Origin: Isohypsibius dastychi
Taxonomy: Eukaryota; Tardigrada; Eutardigrada; Parachela; Isohypsibiidae
DNA: 13,588 nt
Assembly (NCBI GenBank): GCA_034696485.1
Contig: JAQIWT010000940.1
Coordinates: 1 to 13,588, forward strand
Direction of reading: 5' to 3'
Numbering within the stretch: position 1 is the first letter of the stretch; every line of letters begins with the position of its first letter. Shown here piece by piece: positions 9,209 to 13,588 of this stretch. The translations under genes were made by a program, and so were the position numbers. A model generated the notes under the pieces. It saw nothing but the letters and a program-made list of their open reading frames with translations. It was not told the DNA's origin and did not search any database.

Positions 9209-10079
9209 GTACCTTGTGCTTGGCTTCGTGGACCAGTTTTCATGTGCGATATGATCGTTGTGATGTTACAGACTTGGAAAATTGAATGTTGTCCGGGTTC
9301 TGTTTCAACCTCTTCAGGGCTTTACAAAGCCAAACAGAAAATCATCCCGAATCTCTGTAAAGCAACTCTAGTACACGTAAGTAACCTGCAATTAAAATTC
9401 AAAATGTGAATCGAAACGTTGAGCTACACATATATGACAACCTATTGCTGCAGGCCCAGTCACTTAATTCGCTAGTGAACTCGACAAATTCGTCGAAGTT
9501 GACTAGCCGTCCTATTTCGGGGTTACATAATTTTCAAGATCTCTACTTCAGGTTTTGTGGTATTTGCGATAAAACATCACGTGAAAGTTTTGCGCCTGGA
9601 AGATCCACGAGGTTGATAAAACCAAAGAGGTCGATCAATGTTCAGTTTATGGACGAGACAAAGTTGATGTTGCAACGAATGGAATGGCATTTGCTCTGCA
9701 CATGGTTAAACCTGACGTGAATCACGCGATAATTGAGACTTCGTTCCGTAACACGAAACAAGAAACTGCCACGATTGCCGTAGTGATTTTCCCGGGGGGA
9801 GATACGAAAGTGAAAGTGATGTTGTCAGTTGGTGGAGAGTGATTGGAAATGTTTGATACTTGATAGTAACGGCTGCACTCGATAGAGATATTTCGTTGCA
9901 GCCGCAGTAGTCACGTACTATGTTGTGCAAAAGAAAACATTCCATTTCCCGAAGAAAAGTCGAGCTCGCCGGTGGGGGCTTATGCGAAGAATTTCACCAC
10001 TCATTGCACAATTGAACTGGTTGGCTTTGAACCAGTCTTTTTGAGTCAAGTCAGAAGACCCACGAACAATGAGATGTGA
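9176..10079 (+). pseudogene. Argonaute/PIWI-domain-like gene fragment, decayed
   Basis: Several plus-strand pieces occur in the order expected of a PIWI domain, the slicer-type domain of small-RNA-binding Argonaute proteins. Piece 1, 9176-9376, ends at a good donor (GTAAGT). An intron 9377-9453 (77 nt, ending CTGCAG) follows. Piece 2, in the frame 9585-9842, holds KVDVATNG, then KPDVNHA, then ATIAVV; these recall the K.N.K.GG.N, DVTHP and PSIAAVV blocks. The Asp of the first (9714-9716) would be a catalytic residue. A 70-nt intron 9832-9901 (GTGGAG..TTGCAG) then restores the frame into VVTYYVVQKK, like the T.IVVQKRH block. Piece 3, about 9957-10076 in another frame, has SPVG, THC, FEPVFLSQ and RRPTNNEM, recalling the PGT.VD...H, FYLCSH and RPT.Y blocks. 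The segment with the second catalytic Asp (RDG) is absent and frames shift at about 9590 and 9950, so it cannot be functional. The identity is inferred from motif order; an unrelated protein remains possible. Confidence 0.42.
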
Positions 10080-10472
10080 TCAGAGTCATGCTGCTCATAC
10101 ATAATGACGTATTGTACGGTTTTTTATTTTCGTACCGATGTCAAATTTTATGTTTAACCGCAACAAAGATATGTCATTGTGCATCAGAAAAATGCTGGTA
10201 GATTGCTACTTTTTTCAACCTTATTTATTGCGTTCTGTTGAGTGCGCCGTTTTGTCTTGACATGTTGTCACAAGAGTTCGATTGTTTCCACCATGAAGGT
10301 CGTGCTTCTGGAATGGCAAAACCAGTTTTGCTACATTTTATTCCGCCAAAGGAACCTGATTGGCGGTCAGATCATATCGTTCTGTTCTTGAAATCAATGT
10401 CTTGTGGCCGGTTTTCCCAGTGGATTGCAGTCGTTCGGATGCTACGAACGATTTCCGATTAAGAATGTTCTG
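10080..10472. other. Stretch without a recognisable gene
   Basis: One plus-strand open frame (10238-10462, 74 codons, GTG-started) has no recognised motif. If the PIWI-like reading upstream is right, the C-terminal end of that domain should fall here, but I found no convincing match in any frame. Confidence 0.35.
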
Positions 10473-10982
10473 TCACGCTTTCCATCTGTAATGTGAAACA
10501 GAATGTTGCTCTGTCAAATTTTTCTTAAGATGGGTCAAAACATCAAGAGTCTGGATGTTGCACATGAACAAAGATCGCAATGTTCTACACTCCCGCTCGA
10601 GGATTTTTAAGAACCAAACCCTGTTCCCATATATGATCGACGTGCCTCGCTTATGTGCTGGAATATCTGAGATCGAATAGGTTCCTGGTTCAAAAATCAA
10701 CTGCGAATCTATGTATTCTTGTTCTGTTATCATCACGTGTTCCGTAGGATTCATCTATGAACAAGACTGTGATGAACTGATGGAATCGCTAAGCGTGGTA
10801 CTCCGCAGAGCTATTTCTCCAGGAGTGTGGTGAAGATCCTCGAGTTGTTGTTCAACCTCTGTTTTCCAGACGTTGAAGGAGGGGCGGCGCGCATATGTGG
10901 CTACTGCTGTTTTCATGTCAAGGCAAGAATCAGGTTTGTGAGAACTTGATATCTTATGAAAACGACTGCATTGTTGGGGCAC
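10473..10982 (-). pseudogene. Unidentified open frame split by one TAG
   Basis: The minus-strand frame from 10982 to 10473 is open for 170 codons apart from a single TAG at 10757-10755, followed directly by ATG. Both halves read as ordinary protein: the first is polar and Ser-rich near its end, and the second contains IFEPGTYSISDIP and IIYGNRVWFLKILEREC. The lack of a frame change across the stop suggests one coding unit with a nonsense mutation. Two separate exons, or chance, would also explain it. No family is recognised. Upstream on the same strand (about 11165-11035) another open piece reads SMSVHPFGFHHFIDQYLTW in a different frame and may be an earlier exon of the same broken gene. Confidence 0.3.
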
Positions 10983-13035
10983 TACACAGAATATACAGCA
11001 TTTGATCTACTGGCATACCGAAAGATTCAATCCTCAAGAAAGTGTTCCAAAATGTTCTGAAATTCTTTCCACGTAAGGTATTGGTCGATGAAATGATGAA
11101 AACCAAAAGGATGCACACTCATGGAAGCCAAGACACCATTTATCTGAATTTTGTTACAGATTGACTTTTAAACAAATGTTCGCGATCACGATGCTTTGTC
11201 CTATATACGGTGGTTCACTAGTTCAATGAGTCTGGTTCGCAGTAGGACTCTCGTTACAATCATCAATTCATGTCCACCTTTCTCGTTGCCCGATTTTTTT
11301 CTGTTGTTTCTTAGCCGAGCTTAATGGCATTTGCAATTCTACATGAGTGAATCAGAACAAACTGGAAGAGGAAGTAAAAAATATATAAACTGCCAATGGA
11401 GTTTTTGTGCACGGCAATGTGACATTTCTAGTATGGATGGCGTTGGTGTGGGACTGTACTTCGTTTATTGGTTCGGCGTTAAGAAGGCCATGTATAATTC
11501 ACTGATTTACACCGCTCAGGAAACAGCATATTCGATGTAAAACGTTGAGATTCAATAAACATACATGAGTGTTATTGTTAAGCAAGATACCCCAGCTCTG
11601 ATATTGTTTCCTAAGGCCCGCGTTCTTGAAAAGAAGCTCGATTCTGTTGCATGGTTTCAATATATTTATGAAAGGTCTCTGTTCGTTGATCATCGTCCAT
11701 TGAACTGATTTAGATGGGCATTATTCACGGCACAGGACGGTCCGCGGTTCGAGTATGCACCAACCATGCAAAACAGGGAGATGCATGTCTGGCCAACTTA
11801 TTCTACTAAGCATGTTTAGCTACCCAGTTTTCTTTCCGCGAAGGCAATATACATATTCAAAAAAACCTCAAATTCACCGCATCGAAAACTATGACATAAG
11901 AATCGAATACTTTTGGACGATGAGTTGCGTTTTGTGACTTGCAAAATCCGGGCTCCCGGCACAGTTAGCCGGCGAAATATCTCTAACAACGGAAATTCAT
12001 GATATAAACAATTAATTGAAACACTGTTTACAACGCAGCATCGTTTCGATTTTTCCCGCTTCACTTGCCGGAAACAAATACCAATATTTGTCTGCACTGA
12101 AATTACTAAAACTGGTGGACGGAAGATCAAAATCTTCCGTGTGAGGCACAGAATGATTGCCCAAGGACTCAAATTTTAGAATGATGTGTCGGGACCAATA
12201 AATTACTCTTAGAGCCATAACAAACGCCGTTGGCAATTGCGATAAATTTCAGACCTTGAACGTCGAATGCCTAGAATCGAATATATACATGATACGGGTT
12301 CAGTAGCGTCAGATCATGGTCGAATAATGATGGAAGTCTAGTCACCATCTTGAATAAGTTGCCCATGGTTATGCAACCGTCTTATTGGTCGTCGTTATAT
12401 GAGGTAAGTTCCTTTATATCAGTGTGAGCTTACCTAGCGTTTTGCCACATTGATTATGACCCATTGCAAATTAAGCACTGAGTGGAAGAGGTAGTTATGA
12501 AACATCACCTGCTATCTGACAACATAATCACCACTTTTTTCACTCTGTCTGAAATTTAACCCGAGCAGCCCGTGAACACTACACTTGACGAGCTATGCGC
12601 GACCTCCTCAGATTTACTCCTTTTTTTGTCCAGTGTGAAGTTAAAAATCGCACTCTGATGCAAATGACGGCCGAGAAAAGCTTGTCGAGTGTATTTTGTT
12701 GAACAATCGGCGTGATGACCAAACCAGGGTCTACTGTATAACGCGCGGCAGATTGCGTCAGGCCAATCAGCATGCCACAATGTTGTGTATTTCTTGTTCT
12801 TGTTTGATTTTTGCAGCTTTGAACAGTTTTGCTATCTTTTTCCGGTATCTTCAGGCGTCCTTCAGCTGAATTTCTGCGTATTTTTGATCGGTTATCCATC
12901 AGTTTATTCATAAAGTATCTATTCTTCATTCTATCGCTCTCCACGCTTCATTCTACTTGTTGGAATGGCAGAAACAGAGAGCAAGCTTTGAATTATTTTC
13001 ATCTCGATTAATGTGAATCTGTTTTTTGTTTCTAG
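10983..13035. other. Two kilobases with only short, conflicting open frames
   Basis: Open stretches are present on both strands: 11331-11540 plus, 11499-11693 minus, 11816-12172 minus, 12012-12236 minus, 12579-12944 minus (121 codons, Lys/Arg/Asn-rich start) and 12829-13011 plus. None shows a domain I can name. Overlaps between strands mean most must be chance. The minus-strand frame 12236-12012 looks the most protein-like (acidic and aromatic residues, for example SADKYWYLFP), but no splice partner could be fixed. No repeat array, structural RNA or clear mobile-element end was seen. Confidence 0.4.
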
Positions 13036-13380
13036 CGGACAGAGATTGAAGTTAAGGACACCATAAAGTTGAGTGATGTTGGAGTGGTGAACCTGACAAG
13101 AAGACAGCTGGATTGTTTGTTTGTTCACGCTGTGATTCGTTTCGGTGAAAACGAATACAAACCTCGCACCAGAATCCACACGAAAAATGAAGCGGATATT
13201 TCATCAATCTGGCGGTCGGACGACTTTGGCTACAATGAATATAACGTGATCCTTTCAAGGAAAAATCAAAGAAAAAAGAACTCACATGTCAGTAGACCAA
13301 ATCCAACAATGGCAAACACCTTTAAACCGATTGCTGGGAGTGAGCAAGACGACCTTGTGTGCGAGTATCTCTCAAAATGA
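13036..13380 (+). CDS. Likely 3' terminal exon of an unidentified gene
   Basis: A strong polypyrimidine tract and acceptor (TTTTTTGTTTCTAG, ending at 13035) is followed by 114 open codons to TGA at 13378-13380, in phase 0 if translation enters at CGG. The product is hydrophilic, with TRRQLDCLFVHAVIRFGENEY in the first third and a basic stretch (SRKNQRKKN) after the middle. The first ATG in this frame is far inside (13309), which also argues for an exon rather than a complete gene. The upstream exon is uncertain; 12829-12990 is open and hydrophobic but no good donor links it. Open frames on the opposite strand overlap it. Family not recognised. Confidence 0.35.
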   Translation, partial: RTEIEVKDTIKLSDVGVVNLTRRQLDCLFVHAVIRFGENEYKPRTRIHTKNEADISSIWRSDDFGYNEYNVILSRKNQRKKNSHVSRPNPTMANTFKPIAGSEQDDLVCEYLSK

Positions 13381-13553
13381 AATCTCGGTTGTTCTATGAT
13401 CTTTTCTCGAAAGAGATTGCTTGCTGCATGAAATTTCCAACTTGAGAAAATGCAATGACCAGCTTGATTGATCGATGACATTCTAATTCTAATCATGGCA
13501 ACTCGAAGCCAAGTGGCTAGTGTAGTTGTGGTCCAATTCAGATCTTCACTGAT
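13381..13553. other. 3' flank, nothing recognised
   Basis: Short sequence after the likely terminal exon. No canonical AATAAA polyadenylation signal was seen here. Confidence 0.4.
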
Positions 13554-13575
13554 GGGGGGGGGGGGGGGGGGGGGG
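13554..13575. repeat. Run of 22 G
   Basis: An uninterrupted G run ends 13 nt before the window end. A true genomic poly-G of this length is uncommon and could form a G-quadruplex. Near a sequence end it may equally be a library tail or a two-colour sequencing artefact (no signal called as G). Confidence 0.98.
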
Positions 13576-13588
13576 CTAACGGCAAAAA

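Overview
The window looks like a piece of a eukaryotic, probably invertebrate (possibly nematode), nuclear genome dominated by decayed mobile and virus-derived sequence. There are no prokaryotic operons, ribosome binding sites or long intact genes. Coding pieces are short, and several can be joined across GT..AG introns of about 56-77 nt with the reading frame kept. That is how compact invertebrate genes look. The animal is an inference; nothing here fixes the species. I saw no tRNA, rRNA or CRISPR array.

Layout. 1-467: degenerate TTCGGG / TTCGGT minisatellite in both orientations. 518-1538 (minus): three exons of a DNA transposase of the CACTA/EnSpm (tnp2-like) kind, whose third intron runs into the minisatellite. 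1744-1973: a cluster of CCTAYG motifs just upstream of that gene, possibly the transposon's subterminal binding sites. 2890-5130: a GC-richer tract with long but conflicting open frames, unidentified and probably a broken gene or element. 5131-7011: little that can be named. 7012-7658 (plus): a frameshifted relic of the capsid protein of Polinton/Maverick (adintovirus-like) elements, the family often labelled F54H12.2-like. 7913-8187: a long imperfect hairpin, two 98-nt arms at about 92% identity. One arm lies in an unidentified spliced minus-strand gene (7975-8634 or longer). 9176-10079 (plus): exon fragments that I read, with moderate confidence, as a decayed Argonaute/PIWI domain. 10473-10982 (minus): an open frame split by one stop. 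13036-13380 (plus): a likely 3' terminal exon of an unknown gene. 13554-13575: a run of 22 G close to the end.

These parts do not form one working pathway. The best reading is a graveyard of a cut-and-paste transposon, a Polinton-type virus-like element and a small-RNA-type gene fragment, with an inverted duplication that would fold into double-stranded RNA if transcribed. The hairpin, the capsid relic and the Argonaute-like relic lie within about 3 kb of each other. That is the most interesting aspect, but a functional link is speculation.
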